Source of the DNA: Dama dama
Taxonomy: Eukaryota; Chordata; Mammalia; Artiodactyla; Cervidae
DNA: 64,000 nt
Assembly (NCBI RefSeq): GCF_033118175.1
Contig: NC_083681.1
Location: forward strand, 17,006,001 to 17,070,000
Direction of reading: 5' to 3'
In this document: piece by piece, positions 11,819-24,377 of the stretch
Numbering within the stretch: position 1 is the first letter of the stretch
Layout: every line of letters starts with the position of its first letter
Made by a program: the position numbers and the translations under genes
Notes under the pieces: model-generated
Told to the model about the DNA's origin: nothing
Seen by the model: only the letters and a program-made list of their open reading frames with translations
Database searches by the model: none

Positions 11819-12189
11819 TAAATGGCAGCTCTTGTCAGCAGTTAGCATTTGGTCTCCTTGGGATCTCCTGACAGCCTTTGCTATGCAGCGGTCCACTTCA
11901 CCTCTGAAGCCACCACTCACCAGATGGCTGGTACTGACCTTGAAGGTCTCTGGCTCCCTTCTCTGCCCAGGGTCCCTGAATCTCACAGTTGGCGCATCAG
12001 GACAAAGATGTGGGTACTGGGTGGAGACTGCATTAGCTCTGGAATTCCTGGGTTCAGACATCTCTGCCCTGAGTTTGATGATCTTAAACTTCAGGCTGAA
12101 GTAATGTTAGTGTCATTCACACTGGCTCAGAACTCCTTGTCCTTTGACAGGAAGTAGTGCTCTCATTTTAAAAATAATGTCCATGACAA

Positions 12190-12410
12190 CTCGTGTTTGT
12201 GAATGGCTACTGTGTCCCAGGAATGGTGACTTACATTATTCCCTTTAGTTATTCCGTTCGTGATCTCTCCTTTCAAATTACTCTACGAGGGAGGCATTGT
12301 TATGATTCCCATTTTCCAGTGAAGGATAAGTAACATGCCCACAGAGGTGATGCTTGTCAGTGGGAGAGCCAGAACCCTCATCACACCTCTTTAATGCATG
12401 TTCACAGGCA
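12190..12410 (-). repeat. MIR SINE (worn)
   Basis: GGCTACTGTGTCCCAGG, TTATTCCCTTTAG, CATTTTCCAGTGAAGGATAAG and AGTGGGAGAGCCAGAACCCT follow reverse MIR order with many changes. Confidence 0.45.
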
Positions 12411-12645
12411 AAGTGCCACATGCCTCCACTGTACAAGCATGAGGGATGAAGACCCCTGGAATGACAAAACCGGAGGTGTGGGAGAGCATCATCGCTACCC
12501 AGCTCATCATGGCACAGGTTTAAGTATGTCACGGGTCATATCGTCATCTCAATATACAGCGATTGATACCACACGTGTATCTTTTTGCAAATATTAATTA
12601 TCTGCTATGTGGAGGATTCAGAGTACTGGACAAAAGCATGAATCT

Positions 12646-13310
12646 TTTTTTTTTTTTTTTAATTAACTTTTAATGGAGCATAGTTGTCTTATAATTTTTT
12701 TTTAAACACTTAAAACTTTTTATGTTGTATTGGGGTATAGCCAGTTAGCAATGTTGTGGTAAAGAGTGAAGGAACTCAGCCATACATATATATGTATCCA
12801 TTTTCCCCCAAATCCCACTCCCATCCAGGCTGCCACATAACACTGAACAGAGTTCCATGTGCTATTCAATAGGATTTTTTTGGTTATCCATTTTAAATGT
12901 AGCAGTGTATACATGACCTTCCCAAAGTCTCTAGCTATCCCTTCCTCTCCGGCAGCCGTAAGTTCGTTTTCTAAGTCTGTGAGTCTCTTTCTGTTTTGTA
13001 AATAAGCTTATCTGTATCATTTCTTTTACATTCCACATATAAGAGATACCGTATGATATTTCTTTTTCTCTGATTTGCTTCACTCAGTATGACACTGTAG
13101 GTCCATCCATGTTGCTGCAAATGGCATTATTTCATTCTTTTCAATGGCTGAGTAATATTCCATTGTAAACAGGTACCACATCTTCTTTATCCATTCCCCT
13201 GTCAATGGACACTTAGGTAAACAGTAAACAGTATTTTTACTGGTAAACAGTGCTGCAATGAACACTGGGGTGCACGTATCCTTTCAGATCATGTTTTTCT
13301 CCAGGTATAG
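12646..13310 (-). mobile_element. L1 3' fragment with 12-bp target-site duplication
   Basis: The poly-T at 12644-12660 and TTGGGGTATAGCCAGTTAGC, TGAGTAATATTCCATTGTAA and CAGTGCTGCAATGAACACTGG are L1 3' sequence read backwards. AAGCATGAATCT occurs at 12634-12645 and again, unchanged, at 13311-13322, bounding the insertion. 5' truncated. Confidence 0.85.
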
Positions 13311-14251
13311 AAGCATGAATCTAGAATCCTGTACAGTTTTGTGACTCAGAGTAAATGAACATCTTTGTGACTCAGTTTCCTTGCCTTTAAGGTAAGGATC
13401 CTACTCACCTACTCACCAACAGTACCTATTTCAACATGCATATATCAAATGTCAACTATGACATGCTATGGCTATTCTTCTTGTCCAAAAAGTGTGATAA
13501 ATTCTCGGGCTACAAGGTGAGTAGGCCAGAGCACCCTGCTCTTAGTCGGGTGGGAAGAGAGGCAGGGACACAGGCAAAGGCCCTGGGACCAGCTGCTCTA
13601 AGAGATGCTGGCGCAGGTTCTATGACAACTCAGGGAGGACCCCTGCCTCAGATCCAGGGCAGGAGGAAGAGGGGGTGTCAAGGCAGTGAGCCTATGTGGT
13701 GGGGTCACTGTGCCCCTTAATCCCCTGGAGACACAGGGACGAGGTATGTCAGGGCCATCTGAAAAAGTCATCTCTTGGGAGATGCCAAGGGTGAGTCCTG
13801 TAAGTGAAACCTTCTCACAGGAAGGTCCCTCCAGTTTATTAGCGAAGGCCCTCGGGATGGAGCTCGAGAAAGACCAGCCTCACACTGAACTTCTGGTCGA
13901 GCTCCAAGGTATATACTGAGAATTCTTAGAACAGGCAAGTTGACACAAGGGAACTCATGCCCAGAATGGTCTGTTTACTCAGTGGATATGAATTACCCTC
14001 GACTGTGTGGAGTGGGGCGTTGTTTAGCCTGATGGCTCCGGTCCCATTTACACAGAGCATGCCTGCTAGCACACTGTTGACTCTGGAAACCACAGCGATG
14101 GCATGGGCTTTGTAGCTGGCCGACTTGGTACGATTCTGGCACCTTCACAGGCTGGCTCAGTTTGGACACGTGACTTCCCCTGTGCAGACTCCATCTCCTC
14201 CGATGCAACTAAGAAAACCAATTTTGCAGGAATGTTGTGAGGATTAAAACG

Positions 14252-14455
14252 ATGACCTAGGTGGCTCTAGTGGTAAAGAACCCACGTAGGAGACATAAGA
14301 GTCATGGGTTCACTCTCTGTGTTGGGAAGATCCCTGGAGGAGGGCATGGCAACCCACTCCAGTATTCTTACCTGGAGAATCCCATGGACAGAGGAGCCTG
14401 GCAGGCTACAGTCCACAGGTCGCACAGAGTCGGCCATGACTGAGTGACTTAGCAC
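14252..14455 (+). repeat. Bov-tA SINE
   Basis: GACCTAGGTGGCTCTAGTGG head, CCCACTCCAGTATTC middle and CGCACAGAGTCGGCCATGAC tail. Confidence 0.83.
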
Positions 14456-14496
14456 ATAAAATACCTACCGTGGGGCTTGGCACTTAACAGACACCT

Positions 14497-16010
14497 CACC
14501 CCACCCCTCCAGGTTGTCACAGAGCACGAGGCTGGGCATCCTGTGTTAGATAGCAGCTTTCCACTCGCTATCTATTTAACATATGGCCAATCAGTTAGTC
14601 AGTTCAGTCGCTCAGTCGTGTCCGACTCTTTGCGACCCCATGGGCTGCAGCATGTCAGGCCTCCCTGTCCATCACCAACTCTTGGAGTTTACTCAAACTC
14701 ATGTCCATTGAGTTGGTGATGCCATCCAACCATCTCATCCTCTGTCGTCCCCTTCTCCTCCTGCCTTCAATCTTTCCCAGCATCAGGGTCTTTTCAAATG
14801 AGTCAGTTCTTTGTATCAGGTGACCAAAGTATTGGAGTTTCAGCTTCAGCATCAGTCCTTCCAATGAATATTCAGGACTGATTTCCTTTAGGATGGACTG
14901 GCTGGATCTCCTTGCAGTCCAAGCAACTCTCAAGAGTCTTCTCACAGCACCAACTTCAAAAGCATCAATTCTTCAGCGCTCAGCTTTCCTTATGGTCCAG
15001 CTCTCACATCCATACATGACTACTGGAAAAACCATAGCTTTCACTAGACAGACCTTTGTTAGTAAAGTAATGTCTCTGCTTTTTAATATACTGTCTAGGT
15101 TGTCATAGCTTTTCTTCCAAGGAGTAAGTGTCTTTTAATTTCATGACTGCAGTCACCATCTGCAGTGATTTTGGAGCCCCCCAAAAATAAAATCTGTCAC
15201 TGTTTCCACTGTCTCCCCATCTATTTGCCATAAAGTGATGAGACTAGATGCCATGATCTTAGTTTTCTGAATGTTGAGTTTTAAGCCAGGTTTTCCACTC
15301 TCCTCTTTCACTTTCATAAAATTTAACATATGGCAGTGTATATTATATGTTTCAATGCTACTCTCTCAATTTGTCCCACCCTCTCCTTCCCCTGCTGGAT
15401 CCATCAGTCTTTTCTCTATGTCTGTGTTTCTATTCCTGCCTTGTAAATAAGTTCATCAATACCATTTTTCTAGACTCCTTATATATGCATTAAAATAAAA
15501 TATTTGTTTTTCTCTTTCTGACTTACTTCACTTTGTATAACAGGCTTTAGAGTCATCCATCCCACTAGAACAGACTCAAATCCGTTCCTTTTAAAGGCTG
15601 AGTAATATTCCACTGTATATATGTGCCACAACTTCTTTATTCATTCATCCATTGATGGACATCTAGGCTGCTTTCAGGTCCTGGCTATTGTAAATAGTGC
15701 TGCAATGAACACTGGGATACCTGTGTCTTTTTCATTTATGGTTCTCTCACGGTGTATCCTCAGTAGTGGGATTGCTGGGTCATATGGTAGTTTTTTTCCC
15801 CTAATTTTTTAAGGAATCTCCATACTGTTCTCCATAGTGACTGCATCAATTTACATTCCCACAGCTGTGCAAGAGGGTTCCCTTTTCTCCACAGCCTCTC
15901 CAGCATTTATTGCTTGTAGATTTTTTGGATGATGGCCATTCTGATCAGTGTGAGCAAATACCTCATTGTGGTTTTGATTTGCATTTCTCTAATAAATGTG
16001 CTGCTGGTTT
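14497..16010 (-). mobile_element. L1 3' region interrupted by a BovB insertion
   Basis: L1 sequence on the left (CAGAGCACGAGGCTGGGC, AGCAGCTTTCCACTCGC) continues after the BovB at ATTATATGTTTCAATGCTAC and on through GGCTGAGTAATATTCCACTG to the ORF2 end (GGGATTGCTGGGTCATATGG, GTGGTTTTGATTTGCATTTC). The two L1 halves join cleanly if the BovB and one target copy are removed. Confidence 0.82.
14588..15320 (-). mobile_element. BovB 3' fragment nested in L1, 14-bp target-site duplication
   Basis: The tail (CAGTTCAGTCGCTCAGTCG) is at the left; the right part reads MTTGKTIAFTR-region antisense and ends near the KVKEESE segment. ATTTAACATATGGC occurs at 14574-14587 and 15321-15334 with no mismatch. 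5' truncated. Confidence 0.88.
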
Positions 16011-16107
16011 TTAATGCAGAGCTCCAACTTACGGCTGGAGCTGATGAAGGGAGCAAAGCTACAACCTGACCCTTCTCAAGCAGGAATTAATTTCCTAGGC
16101 CTTTCTT

Positions 16108-16262
16108 TTTTAAAATTTATTTATTTTTAATTGAAGGATAATTGCTTTACAATATTGTGCTGGTTTCTGCATAACATGAATCAGCCACAGGTACACATAT
16201 ATTCCCTCCCTCTTAAACCTCCCTCCCACCTCCCACCCCTTCCCACCTCTCTAGGTTGTTAC
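16108..16262 (-). mobile_element. ultra-short L1 3' end with 11-bp target-site duplication
   Basis: Contains TTAATTGAAGGATAATTGCT and CATGAATCAGCCACAGGTAC in reverse L1 order. AGGCCTTTCTT flanks it at 16097-16107 and 16263-16273. Confidence 0.8.
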
Positions 16263-16424
16263 AGGCCTTTCTTGATATAAAGGTTTTTTGAGAAGTTTTC
16301 CCCTAAGCCCAATATAGCTGGAGGGACAGTGGACTCTGGCTACCACCAGCCTGACCAAGGGGTGACTAATTCACTAGAATGCTTGGAAGGCAAAAGAGAG
16401 GTCCCTTTCCAAATATCACATGAT

Positions 16425-16845
16425 GTAATTTATATGTGGAATCTAAAAAAAAAAAAAGAAAGATACAAAAGAACTTATTTATAAAACAGAAATAGAGTCA
16501 CAGACATAGAAAAGAAACTTATGGTTATTAAAGGGGATGGTGCTTGTGTGTGGGGAGGAGATATTAAAAAATTAGGAGTTTGGGATTAACACATACACAC
16601 AACTGTGTATAAAATAGATAACCAACAAGGATGGACTGTATTGCCCAGGAATATACTCAATATCTTACAATAACCTATAATGAAAAAGAATCTGAAAAGG
16701 ATGATATATATATATATATATCATATATACATATACACACACACATATATTTATGTATGTATATACATAAAGTTGAATCACTTTGCTGTACACTTGAAAC
16801 TGATACAAAGTTGTAAATTAACTCTATACCCATCTATATAAAGAG
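16425..16845 (+). repeat. L1 3' UTR fragment
   Basis: TATATGTGGAATCTAAAAAA, GGAGTTTGGGATTAACACAT and TTGAATCACTTTGCTGTACAC in forward L1 3' order. The AT/TA-rich microsatellite at 16701-16790 has expanded inside it. Confidence 0.75.
16701..16790. repeat. AT/CA-rich simple repeat
   Basis: Alternating (TA)n and (CA)n within the L1 3' UTR, including 21 bases of pure AT alternation near 16704-16725. Confidence 0.7.
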
Positions 16846-17521
16846 ACAAGTACATCTTTACCTGGAGACAGCTGTCACAGTGGCTGCTCAGACAACTCTC
16901 CACTGGAAAAATGTCTACCATGGCCCCTGTTTCGCAGGGCTAAATTCTGAGCAGCTGCATCTGCATGACAAAGCCCTTCTCATTCCCCAACCCCACTCTC
17001 CATGTGACAGGAGCAAACCTGAAGGGCCCCGGGACCCGAGCCAGGCCAAGCGAATCATCTTGTCTGGAACTGCATGAGGGGGCGCCTGGGTGAGGGGGCT
17101 GCTGACACAGACCAGCAGCCCAGCTCTGAGGCCAGGGACCACATCGCGCATGTGCCTCGGACAGAGCGCGCACACACAGAGGGCGAAGAATCAAGCAGAC
17201 GGCGAGGCCATGGTGAGAAGGGAAGAGAGAAAGGGAAGTCCCCCCAAACCATCTGCCTTTGGGTTCTCACAGACAGGCCGGCCTGGGCCCCTGGCCCCTG
17301 TGAAGCGTGTCTGCACATCTCGCCTAGGGCCTCCTTCACATACAAAAGTACTAAAAAAACAAAACCAAAAAAACCCAAATCCAACAATAATAGTTCTCTT
17401 ATCCAGGGCTAAAAACCTTTCTTTCTGTAAAAATAAAATCTTTCTTTTTGTAACCAAAAGGTCACTAACACACTCGCTGTTTTTTCTTTACACCTCTGTT
17501 CCCTCCTCCACCACGAAAGGA

Positions 17522-17855
17522 CTTGGATTGCAAGGAGATCCAACCAGTCCATTCTAAAGGAAATCAGTCCTGAGTGTTCACTGAAAGGACTGGTGCTGAA
17601 GCTGAAACTCCAATACTTTGGCCACCTGATGCAAAGAACTGGCTCGCTGGAAAAGACCCTGATACTGGGAAAGATTGAAGGCAAGAGGAGAAGGGGATGA
17701 CAGAGGATGAGATGGTTGGATGGCATCACCAACTCAATGGACATGAATCTGAGTAAGCTCCGGGAATTGGTGATGGACAGGGAGGCCTGGCATGCTGCAG
17801 TCCATGGGTCGCAAAGCGTCGGACACAACTGAGAGACTGAACTGAACCGATTTCT
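17522..17855 (+). mobile_element. BovB 3' fragment with 18-bp near-perfect target-site duplication
   Basis: Reads as the BovB C-terminal end (GGATTGCAAGGAGATCCAAC to CTGAACTGAACCGA). TCCTCCACCACGAAAGGA at 17504-17521 is repeated with one change at 17856-17873. Confidence 0.87.
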
Positions 17856-18601
17856 TCCTCCACCAAGAAAGGATCTGGTAGTAATGTCTCAGGACAGGCT
17901 GCCCAGGACTCATGGCACCAATTCTGGTAACTGGACACTGCTCCACCATGCTGATAAAATGGACTCCTTCTTCTGGAAAGACATCTGAATAATTATTTGC
18001 CTTATTATCCCTTCCTAAAATGTCCCCTCCTGTTTCAGGATCCTTTGGCCATATCCTGGCACCGTACCTTGTAATTCTGAGCAGACGTGGCAGAGAAGCC
18101 TATTCCAAGGGTCGGCTATGATTCACGGAATAACTGGAGAATCAGATCCACTTTCAAGTCCTTTCTACTGGGGTTATGAGAGTGGAAAGACAAGAGGAAG
18201 GTACTCCAAGTACTTCACTATAAGCCAAGCTATTTAACTTCATTCTGCCTCAAAGATATTCTCTTAATGCCCTCGGAAGCTATTTCTTCCATCTGCCCTC
18301 ACTCCCTCACTCCAGTTTGAAAGCCACACTGACACATCCAGAAAATATAATCCAAACAGAGCACTGTTTACAGCAGGTAAGAGCAATCTGTTCACAAGAG
18401 GTTTATCTGATGCAAAACATCTAGAGATGATCTACCTTTAAAAGTCACACTCATTCATTCAGAAATGCAAAAGTGATAGAATACAAATATCCTCCTGGTT
18501 TGGCTTTTTGCTGTCTTTGTAAAATGGGCTGATAAAAGTTTTTCAGGTAAGGAAGCTTATTATCTCAGACCAGGCTGTTGGGCTCCCTGCCATCCTCGTA
18601 C

Positions 18602-18625
18602 GCGCATGCGTGTTGCCATGGTTCC
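18602..18625. promoter_or_regulatory. NRF1-like palindrome next to an RFX X-box-like site
   Basis: GCGCATGCG (18602-18610) is the core of the NRF1 palindrome. One base later, GTTGCCATGGTTCC (18612-18625) matches an RFX X-box (GTTGCCATGGCAAC) at 11 of 14 positions, including the whole left half. The block is CpG-containing in an otherwise CpG-poor intron. This pairing is common in ciliary and housekeeping promoters and enhancers. No transcript is visible from sequence alone. Confidence 0.4.
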
Positions 18626-18924
18626 CGGAGACAGGGGTTCTGAGTGGGCGGCTAAATAGGTCTGTGAACAAACACAGAACACTCTAGCCGGGGTTTGTTT
18701 TAAATGGCTGAGAGTGAACTGTTTCAAAATGAATTCTGTAATAAGAAAGATTAAGGACCAAACTGTTCTGCAGAGTCCTGGGAGGAGGGGGGGCGGGGGT
18801 GGGTAGAAAAGGGATGCTGGCTCAGGTAGGAAGGAAGGGGCTCCTGACAAATGCGCCCCTGTCCTAACCAGAAACCTGTTTCGGCTTCCTGCGTTTTACA
18901 CTCTGGGCTTCCAGATAAGCGTTC

Positions 18925-19055
18925 TTTTCTTCTTTCTTTATTTTGGCTGCACCACTCAGCATGGGGGATCTTAGTTCCTCCACCAGGGATCAAACTTGCA
19001 ACCCCCTGCAATGGGAGCATGGAGTCTTAACCACTGGGCCACCAGAGAAGTCCCC
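18925..19055 (-). repeat. CHR-type tRNA-derived SINE
   Basis: TTATTTTGGCTGCACCACTC, GGGATCTTAGTTCC, CAGGGATCAAACTTGCAACC and TCTTAACCACTGGGCCACC are the reverse complement of the CHR consensus. Confidence 0.8.
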
Positions 19056-19275
19056 AGATACAGTCTCTTTAAATAAGACCTCTGAGGTTGAAAGCCAGTA
19101 GTTCAGACATTACAAGGGAAACACAGATTTGTGGAAATGCCTGCTGTTAAAAGGTAGGGAAGACACTTGGAGAAATGAATCAATATGGGATAGTGAGGCA
19201 AAGCCTTAAGCGTGAAGGATTCATTCAGTCTTCATTGCCCAAAGCTGAAAATAGAAATTTTTCCCTTTTACAAAT

Positions 19276-19405
19276 GGAGAAGGAAATGGCAACCCACTCC
19301 AGTACTCTTCCCTAGGAAATCCCATGGACAGAGGCGCCTGGTGGACTACAGCCCATGGGGTCGCAAAGAGGTGGACACAACTTAGCGACTCAACGGCAGC
19401 ATCAT
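19276..19405 (+). repeat. Bov-A monomer
   Basis: TGGAGAAGGAAATGGCAACC, GACAGAGGCGCCTGG and GGGGTCGCAAAGAGGTGGAC, without a tRNA head. Confidence 0.8.
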
Positions 19406-20730
19406 GGCAGCAAGATTACTCTAACACACAAACCAGTTTCCAGGCCCACAGTGAAGCCTACACGCTGATTCCTGCAGTAAGGAGACCTCTCCTGCACACT
19501 ACACTTTGAGGGGGAAAGCAGTTCTTTCATGAGTCTTGACAGTTTTCTACTTGTACTCCAGGGACAGTGGCCAACGTCTGAGTTGATCCTTCCACCTCCT
19601 GGACTTACTTTATCCTGTGTCTAAATCCTTCTATCTTTGTAGGATTTTAGGGATCTAAGATAGTAGAAATGTTTCCTATGGGAAGAAATATAAAAAGTTT
19701 AGGCAACACCTCACCGAATGAGTATTCTATTAATACACAATCAAATTCTAATGCAATCTTTAAAATGAAATTCAAAAATGATCCTTTTCAGATGCTTTTC
19801 CCTGGAAAGTAACAAACTCAAACCACAAAATCTGTTGATCTAATTGAGGAAAACAACACATTTTGGTCTTATCATACTCCATTTATCTGTTGCTCTTTAG
19901 TATCCAGAAAGTGAGTTTAATAACCCCAAAGTGCTTTTTATAGCACCCAATATAAAATATCTCAGACATGGATTTGGTAAAATATCTGAATAGCAGTAAA
20001 AGCTCTCTCAATATAACTTTTTCTAATCTAATCATTTTAGTATTGCATTTTTATTTTAGAAACAATATATTTTCAAGTATAATTCATAGATTTTTTTTTA
20101 ACCTGCTTAAATATATACCCAACCTGCAAACTTACTCAGCGAAACCTTCTATATTTATACATCCATTCACCCAGTTCAGCCTCCTCATGTGCTGTTTGAC
20201 CTTCCACTTTATATTTTTAACATGAAGTAAAAACGTACTGCCACTTCTGTGTCACTGCAGACAGCATAATAAATTATGCAATGCATTAAAAATGCCAGGA
20301 CACATAGGGCATTTGATTTTGACTATACACCTATGCATGAATCAATTGTCAACGAAACCTGATGGCTTATACTTTCTATAATCTTCACAGAAGACCTTTT
20401 TTGCCTTCTCCTTCATACAAAAAGATAAAGAACAGACACATCTGTTTCCAAGTATGACAAAGTCTGAACCTATCAGACAATTTTGCTGCCCCTGCAGAAA
20501 ACAACCACAAAGCCTGGACATAATGCAGAGACCAACGACCTGAAGGGAGTAAGATGGGAGGCAGGCAGACAGATGGCGTGGGGAGGCCTTTCCCTGCAGA
20601 GGTCAGAGCTGCACATGCTCGACCTGCACTGGGGCTGGACTGTGACCGTTGTCACGGTCCCTCACACTGTACACTTAAATGTGTGAACTTTACTGTACGA
20701 AAATATAGGTATATGGTATTTTGACTTAAT

Positions 20731-20950
20731 TTAGGGCCTCCCCGGTGACTCAAATGGTAAAGAACCTGCCTGCAATGTTGGAGACCTGGGTGTGATCTCT
20801 GGGTCAGGAAGATCCCCTGGAGGAGGGCATGGCAACCCACTCCAGTATCCTTTCCTGGAGAATCCTATGGACAGAGGCACCCAGCAGGTGACAGTCCAAG
20901 GGTTGCAAAGAGTTGGACACGACTGAGCGACTAACACTTCACTTTCACTT
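20731..20950 (+). repeat. Bov-tA SINE
   Basis: GGGCCTCCCCGGTGACTCAA head, GGTGTGATCTCTGGG B box region and ACACTTCACTTTCACTTC tail. Confidence 0.84.
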
Positions 20951-22034
20951 CAAGGCATTACTATAATACATAATAAAACTATGCTTTCTAAACGGGACCT
21001 CTGAATGGCAGATACGGCTTAACACCAAACCCTGGGTGAGAGAAGTAGATGCTGGGGAAACTGTTCTATGTGCGAACAGAAGTGGTTTAATTTTCTGATC
21101 AGGGAGAAAGAAATGAGTCACCTGCAATTACAGATTCTCCCTTCCTTTAGCTTCTGCGAGCTCTTCCACTGTCAATTTTGTAACTTGCTTTGAGCAGATC
21201 CTTTTCTTCTTCTTTCTACCAAACCAGTCTTTGTCGGCAAGAAGCAAATTAGAAGCAGATGCAAGCTTATTTTTAATGGTCCAAGACCAAATTTTCTGGA
21301 CTTAAAACACTTTGTCCCCTCAAAGTTCTTGGATTCTATTAAGATACAACCGTATATTCTGTTTCTAATTCATGAACCAAAAATAATTTCAAAAACTAAT
21401 TGTAAGAAACCACACCCCAGGGTTACTTATTGTAATTTGCTTATTTTTTATTCTTATCATCCAGAGAACAAACAGTTTAATTTCATAGACATTTTGAGGA
21501 AACTTTTAAGATTCTAGGCTGGTCTCAACAATTTTCTTGTTTTAGTATCTGAGGAGATATACTGAACTAGCCAGCAAGGCTTTTTATTATAATTGGCTCA
21601 GGTTCAAACATTTTAAGAAACATAAAATGTTCATTCCAGTAGCTAGAACTCATTTAAGATCACTTGAATACACTATCATTAAGTCACAGTACTGGGCTAA
21701 ATAATTTGCAGTTAAGAATTCTAGTACAAGAATTACTTATGTTTGCTTACTAAGCTAGATTCTTCTCTGGGTAAAAAATGTGAAATTTCTCATTCTCACA
21801 GAGCCAACAGAGATGACCTTCGGAGGCTGGAAAGGAAAAAAATTAAGAAAAAGGAGGTCCTTATTCTTATCATGGTCTTGCATTAAGTACTGAGGGGGCC
21901 TTGGACAAATCGTTTAATCATCTTTGGTCACAGTTTCTTCTTTAATGAAGCATGGAGGCCACGCTAAATGAGCTCTAAAATCATTGGGAATCCAACCCTG
22001 CTACCTGTCTCCAACGCCTGGTACACAGGAAGTG

Positions 22035-22262
22035 GCTCTCGAGAATCAGGACGCCCTGGGTCCAAAGCCTGTCTGCTCCACTTACCTGCCTGTATGGCCA
22101 TGGACAAGTTCCTTAACCTTCCTGAGCCCTAGTCCCCTCATCCATTAAAGACCTGTAATACCCACCTCACAGGGCTGCTTGCAGGATGAACTGGGACTGC
22201 ACGCCGACAGAGGTCAGCATGGTGCTTGGTGGACAGGAAGTGCTCAACCCGGGGTGGCCACC
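22035..22262 (+). repeat. MIR SINE
   Basis: GGGTCCAAAGCCTGTCTGCT, CCACTTACCTGCCTGTATGG, GGACAAGTTCCTTAACCTTC, CACAGGGCTGCTTGCAGGAT and AAGTGCTCAACC follow MIR from head to tail. Confidence 0.7.
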
Positions 22263-22944
22263 TTACCATTTTTGCATGATCTGAACCAGGACCTGAAGGC
22301 TAGATTATGAGGGAGCACACTTGCAACTCCACCTAAAGGTAAGCTCTGAACCATCAGATGAACAGCCTCTGAAATCAGTCACTCATAATGGCCATCAGGT
22401 GGCTTTTAACGAGCTCCAGTTCAGAGGATACACACGCCACTGATAACCAGACTCAGGCCATTCAGATACTCCTCAACCCAAGAACTGTAGACCTCACCTC
22501 ACAGCAGGATGCTTATGGGAAGATTAATGGCCCTGCTGGGAGAGGGACCCCTAAGATCTTGGTACCCAGGAGACTACCACCGGTGGCTAACCAGAGGGCT
22601 ATCCTGCCCAGCCCCGTTTCCACCATTAGCTAATTACGGATTCCCACTGGGCTAACAAAGGCTTGTAACTGCATTCATATGTGTCTCAGTTTATCTCATG
22701 TGAAATAACCACGTTCACCTAATTAGGAATGAAGTAAAAGATGACTTAAACCCTACCAGGAAAAGAAAATAACAATTAAATCCTGATTTATAAATTTGGA
22801 CAATTAACAAAATAAGATCTAAGAAATATTTCTGAAGTTCTTTATTTTCCATCCTCCTTTTTTGTTGGGGCTTCTTCTTTCCCTTCCTCCTCCATATGCA
22901 TGCATGCTAAGTCGCTTCTCCATAACCAGTGCCTAAAACAAAAG

Positions 22945-23110
22945 TCCACACACTATGGCCTGCAGGCCGAATCCAGCCCACAGCCACACCATCTGTCCAT
23001 GGCTCATCTACAGTGACTTTCAGACCACAGGGATGGAGTTGAGTAGCTGTGGCCCCCAAGCCTAGACTTATTTACATTCTGTCCCTTTATGGAAAGAGTT
23101 TGCTGACCCA
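22945..23110 (+). repeat. hAT-type non-autonomous DNA transposon remnant
   Basis: CACACTATGGCCTGCAGGCC, ACAGCCACACCATCTGTCC, GAGTTGAGTAGCTGTGG and AAAGAGTTTGCTGACCC match a common mammalian hAT (Charlie-group) element. I am not certain of the subfamily. Confidence 0.5.
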
Positions 23111-23179
23111 CAGTCTAGAACACAGCTCAACCATAGTAGGTAGCTAATAACTGTTTTGGACAAAATGATAATGGTCATC

Positions 23180-23490
23180 ATTTCATTCAACATCCAGTAA
23201 GTGCTTATTAAATGCTTCCAAGCACCAGGCACTGTGCCAGCTTCCGGAAACACAGTAATCTGGGACTACAATGGTGAGAATGACAGGGTCCATGCCCTCA
23301 TGGTGTGGACAGTTTAGAAAGGGAAGGGAGAAGATGGTCATCCAAATGGTTCCTCATTTACAGTATGGTGAGTGTTTACAAAGGGAACAGGGGACTGGAG
23401 GGATATATAAAAGGAAGACTGGGTCCTATCTCAGGCAGCCTTCTATGAGTAACTGCCATTTAATTTGAGCTGAGACCTGAACATGGATTT
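23180..23490 (-). repeat. old L2-type repeat (family uncertain)
   Basis: CATTTCATTCAACATCCAG, CAAGCACCAGGCACTGTGCC, CCCTCATGGTGTGGAC and GAGCTGAGACCTGAAC occur in the order of a widespread ancient LINE-derived repeat. Confidence 0.4.
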
Positions 23491-24377
23491 CCTGGCTCTG
23501 AACTGTCAGCGAAAGTGAAGGGTCCCTGATGCCACATGAAATGCAAATGGGTTTCAGTCTGTGCTTTTTCCATCCATCCATCTAGCTATGAGTGCAAGGA
23601 ACACAGATCATAGTGAAGTTTAAGACACTTGATTTTTCAACTCTCAAACAGGAATAGTAAGCAAATAATTTAAAAACCAATGACGTGAAAATCATAAGCC
23701 ACGTTCACTTGTTAGAGACGACATCAACACGTGACTGAGAGACAGTTCTACCATCAGCTCTGGTTCTTCAGGCACAGAAAATCAGCCTAAATTGAATAAT
23801 ATTAATTTTCACACTTGGGGAGAAGATTTGATGGAATGTAAACAGACACCCTGCAGGCTGGATGCACTGTTGGTTGTCATGAAGGTTTGAAGTTTCTCAG
23901 TGCTGCCTGTCAAGGTTGATCAAGTGGTTTAAGCAGTCACACACTCTGCTTTCAAAACCTAGCAAGGCTCGGCAGGCCACACAGGCATTCCTTGGGAACA
24001 TGGCCCATTTTCCCACCCTGAAAACTGGCAGGTTCTTCCAGAGAAGGTGGAGGAAGGATGCACAGGAACAGGAAGAAGCGTTGCAGAATAAACGTGTAGC
24101 CTTACAAATCCATAAATGCAAGTCTGCAGAATAAATGCATAAAGTCTTTTTTGCATTTCCTATCACTGATGAGCCCACAAAGCTCTGCTGGCTGAATTGG
24201 GAGATTCTGCTCTCCATTTCTTTAGGTATAGGGAGATTAAGTATCTAAATTCAGGTCACTGAGCATGTTAGTGAGAACCCAAGAGATGGAAGATGTGGTG
24301 ACTGATCCGAGATTAGGTTGCTTGAGCTCGTGCCTATAAAACCTCTGTTTTTTAGAACTGCATTTTTAGTCCTAATA

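Noticed and set aside
17055..17557. overlapping open frames on both strands
   Set aside because: Mutually overlapping, moderately GC-rich and without a recognisable domain or splice structure.
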